The notes under the pieces: model-generated
Databases searched by the model: none
Seen by the model: the letters and a program-made list of their open reading frames with translations, nothing else
What the model was told of the DNA's origin: nothing
Position numbers and translations under genes: made by a program
Source: Balneolales bacterium
GTDB taxonomy: Bacteria; Bacteroidota; Rhodothermia; Balneolales; Natronogracilivirgulaceae
DNA: 5,036 bases
Direction: 5' to 3'
Assembly: GCA_007133995.1 (NCBI GenBank)
Contig: SLLP01000168.1
Span: forward strand, 1 to 5,036
Part shown: positions 4,556 to 5,036 of the stretch, in pieces
Layout: each line of letters starts with the position of its first letter
How positions within the stretch are numbered: the first letter of the stretch is position 1

Positions 4556-5036
4556 CTAACGCACCGCCCGGCGCGGGATGGCCGTTGGCAGCCGGCTCAC
4601 CAGCTCGTTGTTGATCGAATTGGCGATCTCGGCGAAGGACTTGATCGTGATCGTGTGGTTTTTCTGCGTGCCGATCAGCACCACATCATCGCCAACCTTC
4701 ACCTCCGGAATGTGACTCACATCCACCATGAACACGTTCATGTTGATCAGGCCGGTCACCGGCGCCTTCTTGCCGTTAATGAGCACATAACCACGGTTTG
4801 ACAGCGCTTTGGGATACCCGTTGGAGTAGCCGATCGGGATCACCGCAATGGTCATGTCGCGAGGCGCCTGGTAACTGGTGCCGTATCCCACAAACTGATC
4901 ACGACTGACCCGCTTCACGTGCATCACATCGGTTTTCCAGGTCATCACCCGCTTGAGCGGCGAATCCTTGTTCTTGCCCGTCTGAAGCAGGTGCATGTTG
5001 TAGATATCCGGACTCGGCCACATGCCGAACTGCGCT
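4556..5036 (-). CDS. alr: Alanine racemase, C-terminal part
   Basis: The frame is open from the right edge to a TAG at 4556-4558, showing the last 159 residues of a protein that is normally about 370-400 residues. The enzyme interconverts L- and D-alanine with pyridoxal phosphate for peptidoglycan synthesis in the cytoplasm. The visible part starts with GMWPSPDIYN from the end of the barrel domain. It continues into the C-terminal beta domain with FVGYGTSYQA, whose GYG tyrosine matches the second catalytic base of the family, then IPIGYSNGYPKALSNRGYVL, INGKKAPVTGLINMNVFMVD and NNELVSRLP. Where many racemases have C-M-D, this one has N-M-N, a variant I associate with Bacteroidota-like sequences. 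The lysine that binds the cofactor is outside the window. Composition is GC-richer than the neighbours. The 3' end is the source sequence of relics A, B and C. The stop lies only about 20 bases from the hicB remnant, so the two genes converge. Confidence 0.93.
   Translation of the reverse strand, partial: AQFGMWPSPDIYNMHLLQTGKNKDSPLKRVMTWKTDVMHVKRVSRDQFVGYGTSYQAPRDMTIAVIPIGYSNGYPKALSNRGYVLINGKKAPVTGLINMNVFMVDVSHIPEVKVGDDVVLIGTQKNHTITIKSFAEIANSINNELVSRLPTAIPRRAVR

Noticed and set aside
3879..4609. Idea that the repeated racemase tails are integron attC sites or a CRISPR-like array
   Set aside because: The repeats encode recognisable racemase residues, lack attC core-site architecture, differ in length and have very unequal spacing. 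There is no integron integrase or cas gene in view.

Overview
The window is a mosaic of a bacterial chromosome. Two AT-rich accessory stretches (about 1-1050 and 3930-4550) flank a gene of intermediate composition (a heparinase II/III-type polysaccharide lyase, 1187-3682, minus strand) and a GC-richer housekeeping gene at the right edge (the C-terminal part of alanine racemase, 4556-5036, minus strand). The lyase lipoprotein, the weak Shine-Dalgarno sequences and the unusual N-M-N motif of the racemase fit a Bacteroidota/Balneolota-like (FCB group) organism. No taxonomic marker is present, so this is only a guess.

Layout from left to right. 1-670: the N-terminal 223 codons of an XRE-type helix-turn-helix protein fused to an ImmA/IrrE (DUF955) metallopeptidase, cut by the left edge just before its expected HExxH zinc motif. 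671-1186: mostly non-coding, with a small doubtful ORF, a weak U-tract terminator and a relic of an alanine racemase 3' end (relic A). 1187-3682: the lyase, complete, with a lipoprotein signal. 3683-4331: about 650 bases without a convincing gene, but full of structure: a perfect hairpin, a 12-bp inverted repeat, a second racemase 3'-end relic (B), a bidirectional intrinsic terminator and a third relic (C). 4332-4535: a hicB antitoxin gene broken near its 3' end, with no hicA beside it. 4556-5036: the end of the real alr gene.

The most notable signal is that the last part of alr appears four times in the same orientation: once in the real gene and three times as short, independently decayed pieces (A 1051-1097, B 3879-3925, C 4187-4246). 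The pieces separate the cargo segments: XRE-ImmA / A / lyase / B / terminator / C / hicB / alr. B and C both contain the same part of the racemase end, so they are separate copies. In C, every base difference in the 15-codon body is synonymous, which suggests that its source was a functional, diverged racemase allele. The simplest reading is that the alr 3' end is a recurrent insertion or recombination point where cassettes arrive with their own copy of the gene tail. Repeated tandem duplication followed by decay is the main alternative. No integrase or transposase is visible in the window.

No operon of cooperating genes can be shown. The lyase stands alone, with no transporter, sulfatase or regulator beside it. 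Two defence or stress-type modules (XRE-ImmA/IrrE and the HicB remnant) sit in the AT-rich parts, as is usual for island DNA.
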